From positions 124,001-188,000 of the forward strand of contig NZ_CADFDK010000008.1 in NCBI RefSeq assembly GCF_902832885.1: DNA of 64,000 nucleotides, read 5' to 3'. Made by a program: the position numbers and the translations under genes. This DNA is from Burkholderia seminalis DSM 23518. Its GTDB lineage: Bacteria > Pseudomonadota > Gammaproteobacteria > Burkholderiales > Burkholderiaceae. Positions 1 through 10,481 of this stretch are shown piece by piece (the stretch's first letter is position 1; the number at the start of each line of letters is the position of its first letter). Below the pieces are notes generated by a model. It ran no database searches. It was not told the origin of the DNA and worked only from the letters and a program-made list of their open reading frames with translations.

Positions 1-1329
1 CTCAGTGCGCTGAAGGTCGACAAGCGGATCAGCGACAGCACCGGCCAGGGCGCGTGCGTCGAGCGCATCATCGCCGGCGGGCTGTTCTGGCTCGTGCTGC
101 TCGTCACCGCGGTGGGCATCTTCAACGTGCTCAATCTGTATGCGGTTTCCAATCCGTTCTCGCTGCTCGTCACGCACATCGTCAACTACCTGCCGAACCT
201 GATCGGCGGCGCGGCGCTGACGCTGATCGCGTGGCTCATCGCGTCGCTGCTGCGCAGCCTCGCGAACCGCGCGCTGAAGGCCAGCCGGATCGACGACAAG
301 CTGTCCGAAGGCGCCGGCATGCAGCCGATGAGCGGCTATCTCGGCGATGTGCTGTTCTGGCTCGTGATCCTGATGTTCCTGCCGGCGATCCTCGCGTCGT
401 TCGCGCTGTCGGGGCTGCTGTCGCCGGTGCAGGGGATGGTCGACAAGCTGCTCGCGATCGTGCCGAACCTGTTCGCGGCCGCGGTGATCGGCTTCGTCGG
501 CTGGGTCGTCGCGCGCGTGCTGCGCGGCCTCGTGACGAACCTGCTGGTCGCCGCCGGCGCCGATCGCCTCACGCAGCGCCTCGACAGCCCGACGCCCGTG
601 CGCGTGTCGAGCCTGATCGGCACGATCGTCTACGTGTTCGTGTTCGTGCCGACGTTGATCTCCGCGCTCGACGCGCTGAAGATCGAGGCGATCTCGATTC
701 CCGCGACCAACATGCTGAACCAGTTCCTCGGCGCGGTGCCGGACATCGTCGCGGCGATCGTGATCGTGGTCGTCACGTTCTACTTCGCGCGCTTCGTCGC
801 GTCGCTCGCGCAGAAGCTGCTCGAAGCCGCGGGCGCCGACGGGCTGCCGGCGGTGCTCGGCGTCGAGCGCGTGTTCTCGGGCATCTTGCAGCCGTCGGTG
901 CTGGTCGCACGGCTGATCGTGTTCTTCGCGATGCTGTTCGCGTCGGTCGAAGCCGCGAACCGGCTCGGTTTCTCGCAGGTGCGCGACGTCGTCACGCTGT
1001 TCATCGAATTCGGCGGCCACGTGCTGATGGGCGGCGTGATCCTCGTGATCGGCGTGTGGCTCGCGGGCCTCGCGCGCCGCGTGCTCGAGCAGGCCGACCG
1101 CGAACACAGCGTGCTGTTCGCGCGCATCGCGCAATTCGCGATCCTCGGTCTCGTGTTCGCGATGGGGCTGCGCGCGATGGGCATCGCGAACGAGATCGTC
1201 CAGCTCGCGTTCGGCCTCGTGCTCGGCGCGATCGCGGTGGCCGTGGCGCTGTCGTTCGGCCTCGGCGGCCGCGAGGCAGCCGGCAAGCTGCTCGACCGCT
1301 GGTTCAACCAGCGCGGCGGCGGCCAGTAA
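1..1329 (+). CDS. Mechanosensitive-channel-type membrane protein (5' end outside window)
   Basis: The reading frame is open from base 1, so the N-terminus lies upstream of the window; the GTG at 94 is internal. The visible 442 residues contain repeated hydrophobic segments separated by short amphipathic stretches of the 'conserved TM helix' type found in MscS-related inner-membrane proteins. Examples are a segment ending in the region of residues 60-85 and later ones rich in V/I/F. No soluble MscS beta domain is obvious, so it may be a TM-helix-repeat protein rather than a true osmotic channel. A GC-rich hairpin follows the stop. The family call comes from composition and motif feel, not from a search. 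Confidence 0.7.
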   Translation, partial: LSALKVDKRISDSTGQGACVERIIAGGLFWLVLLVTAVGIFNVLNLYAVSNPFSLLVTHIVNYLPNLIGGAALTLIAWLIASLLRSLANRALKASRIDDKLSEGAGMQPMSGYLGDVLFWLVILMFLPAILASFALSGLLSPVQGMVDKLLAIVPNLFAAAVIGFVGWVVARVLRGLVTNLLVAAGADRLTQRLDSPTPVRVSSLIGTIVYVFVFVPTLISALDALKIEAISIPATNMLNQFLGAVPDIVAAIVIVVVTFYFARFVASLAQKLLEAAGADGLPAVLGVERVFSGILQPSVLVARLIVFFAMLFASVEAANRLGFSQVRDVVTLFIEFGGHVLMGGVILVIGVWLAGLARRVLEQADREHSVLFARIAQFAILGLVFAMGLRAMGIANEIVQLAFGLVLGAIAVAVALSFGLGGREAAGKLLDRWFNQRGGGQ

Positions 1330-1334
1330 GCACG

Positions 1335-1368
1335 GGCGATCCGGCCCGCGTCGTGCGGCCGGATCGCC
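1335..1368 (+). terminator. GC-rich hairpin after the membrane-protein gene
   Basis: A 12-bp perfect inverted repeat (1335-1346 with 1357-1368) has a 10-nt loop and starts 5 nt after the TAA stop. There is no clear T-run, so it may end transcription weakly or protect the 3' end. Confidence 0.45.
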
Positions 1369-1517
1369 GTTGCAACCCGCGCGGCCGGCGTTTCCGTCAG
1401 CGAAATGTCAGCCGCGATCTTTGCCGAATTTCGATAACACGTCGTTTAATGACTCTCTAGCATCGATTCTCAGTCGCGCGGGCCGGCAAGGCCCGGCGCC
1501 CTTGAGGAGAATGTCCG

Positions 1518-2927
1518 ATGAAAGCAGAGTCGAATGGCCGGCCCGCCGCCGGCGCCAAGTCCGGCCAGCCCGCGCTGCAGCAGACGCTCGGGACCTGGCA
1601 ACTGTGGGGCATCGCGGTCGGCCTCGTGATTTCCGGCGAATACTTCGGCTGGAGCTATGGCTGGGCGAGCGCCGGCACGCTGGGCTTCGTCATCACCGCG
1701 CTGTTCGTCGCGGCGATGTACACGACCTTCATCTTCAGTTTCACCGAGCTGACGACGTCGATCCCCCATGCCGGCGGCCCGTTCGCCTATGCGCGCCGCG
1801 CGTTCGGCCCGACCGGCGGTTATCTCGCCGGCGCCGCGACGCTCGTCGAGTTCGTCTTCGCGCCACCCGCGATCGCGCTCGCGATCGGCGCGTACCTGCA
1901 CGTGCAGTTCCCCGGCCTCGAGCCGAAGCACGCGGCGATGGGCGCGTATCTCGTGTTCATGGCGCTGAACATCGTCGGCGTGCAGATCGCGGCGACCTTC
2001 GAGCTCGTCGTCACGCTGCTCGCGATCTTCGAGCTGCTGGTGTTCATGGGCGTCGTGTCGCCGGGCTTCGCGTGGAGCAACTTCGCGAAGGGCGGCTGGT
2101 CGGGCGCCGATCATTTCAGCGTGGGCGCGTTCCACGGGATGTTCGCGGCGATCCCGTTCGCGATCTGGTTCTTCCTCGCGATCGAAGGCGTCGCGATGGC
2201 CGCCGAGGAAGCGAAGAACCCGAAGCGCTCGATTCCGATCGCGTACGTCGCCGGGATCCTGACGCTCGTCGCGCTCGCGATCGGCGTGATGGTGTTCGCC
2301 GGCGGCGCGGGCGACTGGACCAAGCTCGCGAACATCAACGATCCGCTGCCGCAGGCGATGAAGTACATCGTCGGCGCGAACAGCGGCTGGATGCACATGC
2401 TCGTGTGGCTCGGGCTGTTCGGGCTCGTCGCGTCGTTCCACGGGATCATCCTCGGTTATTCGCGCCAGATCTTCGCGCTGGCCCGCGAGGGCTACCTGCC
2501 CGAATGGCTCGGCAAGGTCCATCCGCGCTTCAAGACCCCGCATCGCGCGATTCTCGCGGGCGGCGTGGTCGGCATCGCGGCGATCTACAGCGACGAGCTG
2601 ATCCAGTTCGGCGGGCAGACGCTGACCGCGAACATCGTGACGATGTCGGTATTCGGCGCGATCGTGATGTATATCGTGAGCATGGCGTCGCTGTTCAAGC
2701 TGCGCCGCACGCAGCCGAACATGGCGCGGCCGTTCCGCGCGCCGATGTACCCGATCTTCCCGGCGTTCGCGATCCTGGCCGCGCTCGTCTGTCTCGGCAC
2801 GATGGTGTATTTCAACGGGCTGGTCGCGCTGGTATTCGTCGGCTTCCTCGCGGTCGGCTACGCGTACTTCCTCGCGACGCGTTCGCAGCGGGCGAGTGCG
2901 CCGGGCGACGCGCTGCTGGAGGAGTGA
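1518..2927 (+). CDS. eat: Ethanolamine permease
   Basis: A 469-aa amino-acid/polyamine/organocation (APC) family transporter with about 12 hydrophobic segments. The N-terminal part has the characteristic G-rich first helix (LWGIAVGLVISGEYFGWSYG) and a PHAGGPFAYARRAFGP segment typical of Eat permeases. It imports ethanolamine for use as a carbon and nitrogen source. The start is set by a strong GAGGAG Shine-Dalgarno about 8 nt upstream. It lies directly upstream of eutB (100-bp gap) and is probably co-transcribed with it, which supports the substrate. No sigma-54 consensus is visible in front of it. Confidence 0.93.
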   Translation: MKAESNGRPAAGAKSGQPALQQTLGTWQLWGIAVGLVISGEYFGWSYGWASAGTLGFVITALFVAAMYTTFIFSFTELTTSIPHAGGPFAYARRAFGPTGGYLAGAATLVEFVFAPPAIALAIGAYLHVQFPGLEPKHAAMGAYLVFMALNIVGVQIAATFELVVTLLAIFELLVFMGVVSPGFAWSNFAKGGWSGADHFSVGAFHGMFAAIPFAIWFFLAIEGVAMAAEEAKNPKRSIPIAYVAGILTLVALAIGVMVFAGGAGDWTKLANINDPLPQAMKYIVGANSGWMHMLVWLGLFGLVASFHGIILGYSRQIFALAREGYLPEWLGKVHPRFKTPHRAILAGGVVGIAAIYSDELIQFGGQTLTANIVTMSVFGAIVMYIVSMASLFKLRRTQPNMARPFRAPMYPIFPAFAILAALVCLGTMVYFNGLVALVFVGFLAVGYAYFLATRSQRASAPGDALLEE

Positions 2928-3027
2928 GCAGCGTGAAGATGGCAGGCCGTTTCTGACGGCATCCGGCGCGCCCCGTCGAACGGGCGCGCCGTCGGCTTTT
3001 GGCAAGGATGGGCAAGGAGGCTCGCAG

Positions 3028-4425
3028 ATGTCCTATACGGAGACGATCGGTCCGCGCACGTACCGCTTCGCGGACCTGAAGACGCTGCTCGCGAAGGCGA
3101 GCCCGCTGCGTTCCGGCGACCAGCTCGCCGGCGTCGCGGCGGCGAGCGAGGAGGAGCGCGTGGCCGCGAAGATCGCGCTCGCGGGCGTGCCGCTGAAGGC
3201 GTTCCTGAACGAGGCGGTGATTCCGTACGAAGACGACGAGGTCACGCGCCTGATCATCGACGATCACGACGCGCAGGCGTTCGCGGAAATCTCGCACCTC
3301 ACCGTCGGCGATTTCCGCAACTGGCTGCTGTCGCCCGCGGCCGACGGCGCGGCGCTCGAACGGATCGCGCCGGGCCTCACGCCCGAGATGGTCGCGGCCG
3401 TGTCGAAGCTGATGCGCAACCAGGACCTGATCGCGGCCGCGCGCAAGCGCCGCGTCGTCACGCGCTTTCGCAACACGGTCGGGCTGGCCGGCCGGATGTC
3501 GGTGCGGCTGCAGCCGAACCACCCGACCGACGACGTGAAGGGCATCGCCGCGTCGATGCTCGACGGGCTGATGTACGGCTGCGGCGACGCGATGATCGGC
3601 ATCAACCCGGCCACCGACAGCCTCGCGGCGATCGTCAAGCTGCTCGCGATGATCGACGCGTTCCGCGAACGCTACGGCGTGCCGACCCAGTCGTGCGTGC
3701 TCACGCACGTGACCAACACGATCGCGGCGATCGAGAAGGGCGCGCCGGTCGATCTCGTGTTCCAGTCGATCGCGGGCACGGAGAAAGCGAACGCGAGCTT
3801 CGGCATCTCGCTGGCCCTGCTCGGCGAGGCGCGCGAGGCCGCGTTGTCGCTGAAGCGCGGCACCGTCGGCAACAATCTGATGTATTTCGAGACGGGCCAG
3901 GGCAGCGCGCTGTCGGCGAACGCGCACTTCGGCGTCGACCAGCAGACCTGCGAAGTGCGCGCGTATGCGGTCGCGCGCAAGTTCGAGCCGTTCCTCGTGA
4001 ACACGGTGGTCGGCTTCATCGGCCCCGAATACCTGTACGACGGCAAGCAGATCATCCGCGCGGGGCTCGAGGATCACTTCTGCGGGAAGCTGCTCGGCGT
4101 GCCGATGGGTTGCGACATCTGCTACACGAACCACGCGGAAGCCGACCAGGACGACATGGACACGCTGCTGACGCTGCTCGGGGCGGCCGGCATCAACTTC
4201 ATCATGGGGATCCCGGGCGCGGACGACGTGATGCTGAACTACCAGAGCACGTCGTTCCACGACCAGCTCTACGTGCGCGAGGTGCTCGGGCTGCGCCGCG
4301 CGCCGGAATTCGAGGAATGGCTGGAGACGATGGAGATTGCCGACGCGCACGGCGTGCTGCGCACGGCGACGGCACGCGTGCCGCTGCTCGCGGGGGCGAA
4401 CGACTGGATGGGGGTGTCCGCATGA
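3028..4425 (+). CDS. eutB: Ethanolamine ammonia-lyase large (alpha) subunit
   Basis: 465 aa, close to the E. coli EutB length. It forms the TIM-barrel subunit that, with EutC and adenosylcobalamin, converts ethanolamine to acetaldehyde and ammonia. Conserved stretches shared with EutB are obvious: RSGDxLAGVAA near the N-terminus, RLQPN, FETGQGSALSA, NTVVGFIGPEYLY, GLEDHFCGKL, CYTNHAEADQ and IMGIPGADDVMLNYQ. The ATG at 3028 is preceded by AAGGAGG (3013-3019). Its stop overlaps the eutC start by 4 bp (ATGA), implying coupled translation of the two subunits. No microcompartment genes are nearby, as expected for a beta-proteobacterial short-type eut system. Confidence 0.97.
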   Translation: MSYTETIGPRTYRFADLKTLLAKASPLRSGDQLAGVAAASEEERVAAKIALAGVPLKAFLNEAVIPYEDDEVTRLIIDDHDAQAFAEISHLTVGDFRNWLLSPAADGAALERIAPGLTPEMVAAVSKLMRNQDLIAAARKRRVVTRFRNTVGLAGRMSVRLQPNHPTDDVKGIAASMLDGLMYGCGDAMIGINPATDSLAAIVKLLAMIDAFRERYGVPTQSCVLTHVTNTIAAIEKGAPVDLVFQSIAGTEKANASFGISLALLGEAREAALSLKRGTVGNNLMYFETGQGSALSANAHFGVDQQTCEVRAYAVARKFEPFLVNTVVGFIGPEYLYDGKQIIRAGLEDHFCGKLLGVPMGCDICYTNHAEADQDDMDTLLTLLGAAGINFIMGIPGADDVMLNYQSTSFHDQLYVREVLGLRRAPEFEEWLETMEIADAHGVLRTATARVPLLAGANDWMGVSA

Positions 4426-5216
4426 GCGACGCCGTCGAGAAGAATCCGTGGGCGCAGCTGAAGTCGTTCACGAACGCGCGGATCGCGCTCGGCCGCGCGG
4501 GCAACAGCCTGCCGACCGCGCCGCTGCTGGCCTTCAACCTGTCGCATGCGCAGGCGCGCGACGCGGTGCACCAGCCGCTCGATGCGGACGCGCTGCGGCG
4601 CGAGATCGAGGCGGCCGGCCTGCTGCCGACGCTCGGCGTGCAGAGCGCCGCGCCGGATCGCGACCATTACCTGCGCCGGCCCGATCTCGGCCGCAAGCTG
4701 TCGGACGACAGCCGCGGGTTGCTGGCCGGCTACGGCGCGGCGCTCGACGAGGCGCCGGACGTCGTGTTCGTGGTCGGCGACGGGCTGTCGGCGTTCGCGG
4801 CCGCGAAGCAGGCGCTGCCGCTGCTGCAGGCCGTGCGGCCGCGGCTCGACGCGGACGGCTGGCGCGTCGGGCCGGTGGTGGTCGCGAAGCAGGCGCGCGT
4901 CGCGCTCGGCGACGAGATCGGCGAGCTGCTGCGCGCGAAGGTCGTCGCGATGCTGATCGGCGAACGGCCGGGGCTCAGCTCGCCGGACAGCCTCGGCGTG
5001 TACCTGACGTGGGCGCCGAAAGTCGGCTGCCACGATGCGCTGCGCAACTGCATCTCGAACGTGCGGCCCGAAGGGCTGCCGCATGCGGCAGCCGCGCACA
5101 AGCTGCATTACCTGATGACGCATGCGCGCCGCCTCGGGCTCACCGGCGTGGGGCTGAAGGACGACAGCGATGCGCTGCCGCCGCCGGCGGAAGCCGGGCG
5201 GATCGGCGCGGCGTGA
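4422..5216 (+). CDS. eutC: Ethanolamine ammonia-lyase small (beta) subunit
   Basis: 264 aa. Start codon overlaps the eutB stop (ATGA). Typical EutC features are visible: an N-terminal ARIALGRAGNSLPTAPLLAFNLSHAQARDAVH segment, a LPTLGVQSAAPDRDHYLRRPDLGR stretch, then a cobalamin-contacting C-terminal domain with VVGDGLSAFAA, ERPGLSSPDSLGVYLTW and CISNVRPEGL. It completes the B12-dependent lyase. Its TGA ends at 5216 and the convergent LysR gene's stop begins at 5217, so no room is left for a terminator between them. Confidence 0.96.
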   Translation: MSDAVEKNPWAQLKSFTNARIALGRAGNSLPTAPLLAFNLSHAQARDAVHQPLDADALRREIEAAGLLPTLGVQSAAPDRDHYLRRPDLGRKLSDDSRGLLAGYGAALDEAPDVVFVVGDGLSAFAAAKQALPLLQAVRPRLDADGWRVGPVVVAKQARVALGDEIGELLRAKVVAMLIGERPGLSSPDSLGVYLTWAPKVGCHDALRNCISNVRPEGLPHAAAAHKLHYLMTHARRLGLTGVGLKDDSDALPPPAEAGRIGAA

Positions 5217-6101
5217 CTACCTGAACAGCCGCTCGCACAGGAAATCGACGAACACGCGCAGCTTCGGCGACAACTGCCGGCTCGACGGCCACACGATCGA
5301 GAACTGCCCCGGCGCGATCCGGTAGTCGTCGAGCACGGTGACGAGCGCGCCGTGTTCGAGTGCGTCGCGCGCGAGGAAGTCGGGCATGTAGCCGATGCCG
5401 AGCCCCGCGAGCACGGTGCCGCGCAACGCCTCCATGTTGTTGCAGGTCATCGCGGTGCGCAGCTTCAGCGGCGTGCCGTCGTCGGCCGCGAGCGCCCAGT
5501 CCTGCAGCTTGCCGGTGGTCGGGAAGCAGTAGCGTATGCAGTCGTGCGCCTCGAGGTCGCGCGGCGTGCGCGGCGTGCCGGCCTGCGCGAGATACGCGGG
5601 CGTCGCGCACAGCACGAACGCGAACGGGCCGAGCCGCCGCGACATCAGGCTCGAATCGGACAGCGGGCCGCTGCGGATCACCGCGTCGAACCCGCCCTCG
5701 ACGACGTCGACCATCCGGTCGTTGAAATCGAGATCGAGCTCGACGTCCGGATAGCGCTGCCGGAATTCCGGCAGTACGGGCAGCAGGAAGCGGTAGCCGA
5801 TCACCGGCAGGCTCACGCGCAGCCTGCCGCGCGGGCGCTGCGCGGACGCCGTCACGGCCGCTTCCGCATCGCGGAAATCCTCGAGGATCCGCTGGCAGCG
5901 TTCGTAGAAGTGTCGTCCCTCGTCGGTGAGCGTGACGCGTCGCGTCGTGCGGTTGAACAGGCGCACGCCGAGCGACTGTTCGAGTTTCGCGATCGTCTTG
6001 CCGACCGCCGACGCCGAAATGCCGAGCGCACGGCCGGCCGCGACGAAGCTCAACGCTTCGGCGGTGCGGACGAACGCGACGATGCCGGAGAGGTTTTCCA
6101 T
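5217..6101 (-). CDS. LysR-family transcriptional regulator
   Basis: 294 aa from the ATG at 6101 (MENLSGIVAFVRTAEALSF). An in-frame start at 6143 would add 14 residues with no family character. The N-terminal winged helix (about residues 1-60) carries a standard LysR recognition region (RALGISASAVGKTIAKLEQSLGVRLFNRTTRRV). Residues 90-294 form the periplasmic-binding-protein-like effector domain. It diverges from the MFS transporter gene at 6261 across a 160-bp spacer, the usual layout for a LysR regulator controlling its neighbour. Effector unknown. It is convergent with eutC and probably not part of the ethanolamine regulon. Confidence 0.9.
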   Translation of the reverse strand: MENLSGIVAFVRTAEALSFVAAGRALGISASAVGKTIAKLEQSLGVRLFNRTTRRVTLTDEGRHFYERCQRILEDFRDAEAAVTASAQRPRGRLRVSLPVIGYRFLLPVLPEFRQRYPDVELDLDFNDRMVDVVEGGFDAVIRSGPLSDSSLMSRRLGPFAFVLCATPAYLAQAGTPRTPRDLEAHDCIRYCFPTTGKLQDWALAADDGTPLKLRTAMTCNNMEALRGTVLAGLGIGYMPDFLARDALEHGALVTVLDDYRIAPGQFSIVWPSSRQLSPKLRVFVDFLCERLFR

Positions 6102-6260
6102 CGTTCCATCGAATCGAAGGGCGCAAGACGACGCTCGCGCCACGGGAATTGCGGAATTTTAGTCCGTTATATGCGGAGCTTTGCGTAGTTTTTCGCGGAT
6201 TGAATCGGATTTATCTTCTGTCGCTCTGACGGCGCAGCCGCGCCGGCTTTTCGAGGAGCG

Positions 6261-7868
6261 ATGATGGATCACCCTGTATCGGCCGTTTCGGCCCAGTCGG
6301 CGCGCCGGCGCGCATGGGTGCTGGCCGCCGTCTGCATGGCCGCCGTCGCGCTGCCGCTGTCGTTTTCGGGCGGCGCGGTCGCGACGCCGGCCATCGGCCG
6401 CGACCTGCACGGCAGCCCGGTCGCGATGAACTGGATCACCAACGCGTTCATGCTCGCGTTCGGCAGCCTCCTGATGGCGTCGGGCGCGCTCGCCGACCAG
6501 TTCGGGCGCAAGCGCGTGTTCGCGATCGGCGTCGGCGGCTTCACGCTGATGTCGGTCGCGCTCGCGTTCGCGCCGTCGATGCTCGCGGTCGACCTGCTGC
6601 GCGCCGCGCAAGGGCTCGCGGCCGCCGCGGCGCTCGCCGGCGGTACCGCCGCGCTCGCGCAGGAGTTCGACGGCGCGGCGCGCACGCGTGCGTTCAGCCT
6701 GCTCGGCACGACCTTCGGCATCGGGCTCGCGTTCGGGCCCGTGCTCGCCGGCGGCCTGATCGGGCACTACGGCTGGCGCGCGATCTTCATGACGAGCGCG
6801 GTGGCCGGCGTGTTGTCGCTCGTGTTCGGGCTGCCGCGCATGCACGAGTCGCGCGACCCGCACGCGACGGGGCTCGACTGGCCGGGCACGGCCGCGTTCA
6901 CGGCCGCGCTGACGCTGTTCACGTTCGGCGTGATCGAGGCGCCCGCGCGCGGCGGGTCGAGCGCGCTCGTGATCGCGCTGCTGGCCGGGGCGGCGCTTGG
7001 CGCGGCTGCGTTCGTGACGATCGAGACGCGTGTCGCGCGGCCGATGCTCGATCTGTCGCTGTTTCGCATCGCGCGCTTCGTCGGCGTGCAGGTGCTGCCG
7101 GTGTCGACCTGCTGCTGCTACATCGTGCTGCTCGTCGTGCTGCCGCTGCGCTTCATCGGCATCGACGGCTTCAGCGAGATCGACGCCGGCTGGCTGATGC
7201 TCGCGATCTCCGCGCCGATGCTGGTCGTGCCGTTCGTCGCGGCGACGCTCACGCGCTGGCTGTCGGCCGGCGTGATCTCGGGGCTCGGGCTCATCGTCGC
7301 GGCGGCCGGGCTCGTGTGGCTGGGCATCGCGTTGCGCGGCGGCGCGGGGCCCGCGGCGATCGCGCCGATGCTCGCGATCGGCGTCGGCGCCGGCATGCCG
7401 TGGGGGCTGATGGACGGGCTGTCGGTGAGCGTCGTGCCGAAGGAGCGCGCGGGGATGGCGACGGGCATTTTCAGCACGACGCGGGTGGCCGGCGAGGGGA
7501 TCGCGCTGGCGATCGTCGGCGCGGTGCTGGCCGCGCTCGCGCGGACCGGGCTGACGCAGGCGGCGGGCGCGGCCGGCACGCCGGACGCGACGCTGCGGGC
7601 GGCCGCACGGCTCGCGACCGGCGATCTCGCGGGCGCGGCCGCCGCGTTGCCGGGCGTCGGGCACGCGGCGTTGATCGCGAGCTACGCGCATGCGTTCGAC
7701 CGGCTGCTGACCGGGCTGGCCGTCGTTACCGTGTTGTGTGCCGCCGTGGTGTTCGCGTTTCTCGGCGGGCGGGCTGCCGTGGCTGAAACGCCTGAAGCGG
7801 ATGACGGCGCCGGCGCGCCAGTGCGCGGCCGGATCGAACCGGCCTGCGCGGAAACGCACGGACGTTGA
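6261..7868 (+). CDS. MFS transporter, DHA2 (14-TM) drug-efflux type
   Basis: 535 aa with about 14 hydrophobic helices. Motif A appears between TM2 and TM3 (GALADQFGRKRVF) and a motif-C-like glycine/proline stretch in TM5 (GIGLAFGPVLAGGLIG). These mark the DHA2 proton-antiporter subfamily (EmrB/QacA-like). The substrate cannot be read from sequence. A GAGGAG ribosome site (6253-6258) better fits the second ATG at 6264, so the protein may be one residue shorter. It is divergent from the LysR gene and likely regulated by it. The C-terminal 25 residues are hydrophilic. Confidence 0.88.
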   Translation: MMDHPVSAVSAQSARRRAWVLAAVCMAAVALPLSFSGGAVATPAIGRDLHGSPVAMNWITNAFMLAFGSLLMASGALADQFGRKRVFAIGVGGFTLMSVALAFAPSMLAVDLLRAAQGLAAAAALAGGTAALAQEFDGAARTRAFSLLGTTFGIGLAFGPVLAGGLIGHYGWRAIFMTSAVAGVLSLVFGLPRMHESRDPHATGLDWPGTAAFTAALTLFTFGVIEAPARGGSSALVIALLAGAALGAAAFVTIETRVARPMLDLSLFRIARFVGVQVLPVSTCCCYIVLLVVLPLRFIGIDGFSEIDAGWLMLAISAPMLVVPFVAATLTRWLSAGVISGLGLIVAAAGLVWLGIALRGGAGPAAIAPMLAIGVGAGMPWGLMDGLSVSVVPKERAGMATGIFSTTRVAGEGIALAIVGAVLAALARTGLTQAAGAAGTPDATLRAAARLATGDLAGAAAALPGVGHAALIASYAHAFDRLLTGLAVVTVLCAAVVFAFLGGRAAVAETPEADDGAGAPVRGRIEPACAETHGR

Positions 7869-7956
7869 GCGTTGCGTCGTCGTCGCGCGTGGCGGTGCGG
7901 ATGACGGCAAGCCGCGCGCCGGCCTATTCCGTCGCGCGTGGATCACACGCGACGCG

Positions 7957-8385
7957 TCATGCGAGCACGAGCGGCGGCAGCGCCGCATCGGCCCGCGCCT
8001 GTGCCCGTTCCACGTCGACCACCACATAGCGCAACGCATCGGGCCACAGGTGCGCGCGGCTTCCCGCATCCTCGTCGATCGTCGCGCGTCCCTGCACGAG
8101 CCAGGTCGTCTGGCGCACGAAATCGACGAACAGCAGCGCGATCGCGGGATTCACGAGCAGGTTGCCGATCGTATTGAAGAGGTTGTTGCCCGCGAAGTCG
8201 GGCAGCACGAGCGTGCGGCGGTCGGGCAGGTGGACGAGCGGCTCGAACGAGCCGTCGCCGCGCGGCTGGCGGCCGCGGTACGAGCAGTCGCCGTTGCCGG
8301 CCGCGTCGGCGGTCGCGACGATCAGGAACGCCTGCTCGCGGATGAACGCGATGGCGTCGTCGGTCAGCGGGCACGGGTCGTTCAT
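7957..8385 (-). CDS. Pyridoxamine 5'-phosphate oxidase (PPOX)-family FMN split-barrel protein
   Basis: 142 aa from the ATG at 8385 (MNDPCPLTDDAIAFIREQ); a longer frame extends to 8589 but has no family sequence. The fold signature is AFLIVATADAAGNGDCSYRG, PDFAGNNLFNTIGNLLVNPAIALLFVDF and WLVQGRATI, typical of small flavin-binding PPOX proteins annotated as general flavoproteins. It is divergent from the aldehyde dehydrogenase, and its upstream region is shared with the sigma-54 promoter. A second PPOX-like protein lies on the other side of that dehydrogenase. Substrate unknown. Confidence 0.85.
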   Translation of the reverse strand: MNDPCPLTDDAIAFIREQAFLIVATADAAGNGDCSYRGRQPRGDGSFEPLVHLPDRRTLVLPDFAGNNLFNTIGNLLVNPAIALLFVDFVRQTTWLVQGRATIDEDAGSRAHLWPDALRYVVVDVERAQARADAALPPLVLA

Positions 8386-8477
8386 GGTGTCGGGCGGCGC
8401 GAAGGCCGTTGCGTGTCGATCGTCGGGTCGCATGCAAGCGACATGCCACGCGGCGCGGCCCGCATCCGCGTGCAGCG

Positions 8478-8580
8478 CAGTGCCGCGCACTGTGGAAATT
8501 TCGAACACCGGCCGCGCCGCTGCGCAATCGCGGTGTTCAGAATCGGCGCACCCATCGTGCTTCACGCGTGAACACCGCAC
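8478..8580 (+). promoter_or_regulatory. Candidate enhancer sites upstream of the sigma-54 promoter
   Basis: Several dyads sit 46-150 bp upstream of the -24/-12 element. They are CAGTG-CCGCG-CACTG at 8478-8492, and GAACACCG (8503-8510) facing CGGTGTTC (8531-8538), with a third GAACACCG copy at 8570-8577. This is where a bacterial enhancer-binding protein would be expected to bind. No such activator gene is in the window, so the identity of the binder is unknown. Confidence 0.4.
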
Positions 8581-8625
8581 GGTGCGCACACGGGCCGGCG
8601 GCGATCGACGTGGTCATGTCCTGTT

Positions 8626-8640
8626 TGGCACGCATGTTGC
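8626..8640 (+). promoter_or_regulatory. Sigma-54 (-24/-12) promoter of the aldehyde dehydrogenase gene
   Basis: TGGCACGCATGTTGC matches the RpoN consensus TGGCACG-N4-TTGC exactly. The GG (8627-8628) and GC (8639-8640) dinucleotides are 10 bp apart. Predicted transcription start is near 8652, about 55 bp upstream of the ATG at 8708. Sigma-54 control is common for acetaldehyde dehydrogenase genes in proteobacteria. Confidence 0.85.
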
Positions 8641-8707
8641 GTAAACGGATGCAGCGCATTCCAACCGGCGCTGCATCCACACAAAGCACGATGAACAGGA
8701 GACATGT

Positions 8708-10234
<1,527 letters not shown>

Positions 10235-10261
10235 TCGCCGACACGGGGGCAAGCGCCGGGA

Positions 10262-10295
10262 CGCACCGGCCGGCAGCGCAACGCCGGCCGGTGCG
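10262..10295 (+). terminator. Terminator-like hairpin after the aldehyde dehydrogenase
   Basis: A 13-bp GC-rich stem (left arm 10262-10274, right arm 10283-10295) with an 8-nt loop lies 27 bp after the stop, with a short TCTTT about 15 bp downstream. Likely transcript end; efficiency uncertain. Confidence 0.5.
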
Positions 10296-10481
10296 GTTGC
10301 CGGTCTTTCACGGTGACGCGGGCAGCGCATACGGCGCCGGGCGCGCTCGCGCGGCGCGTGGCCCGTTTCGATTTCGACATTCGGCGCCGGCGCTGCATCG
10401 TCGCATCCGGCACCGGAGACGACACCGGCGGCCGCCCGTTCGCGGCGGCACGGTGCGCTCACGCGCTTAACAAGAACCAGC

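Noticed and set aside
1369-1517. Sigma-54 promoter in front of eat
   Set aside because: No GG-N10-GC with TGGCAC-like context; only a terminator-like hairpin and a ribosome site are clear.
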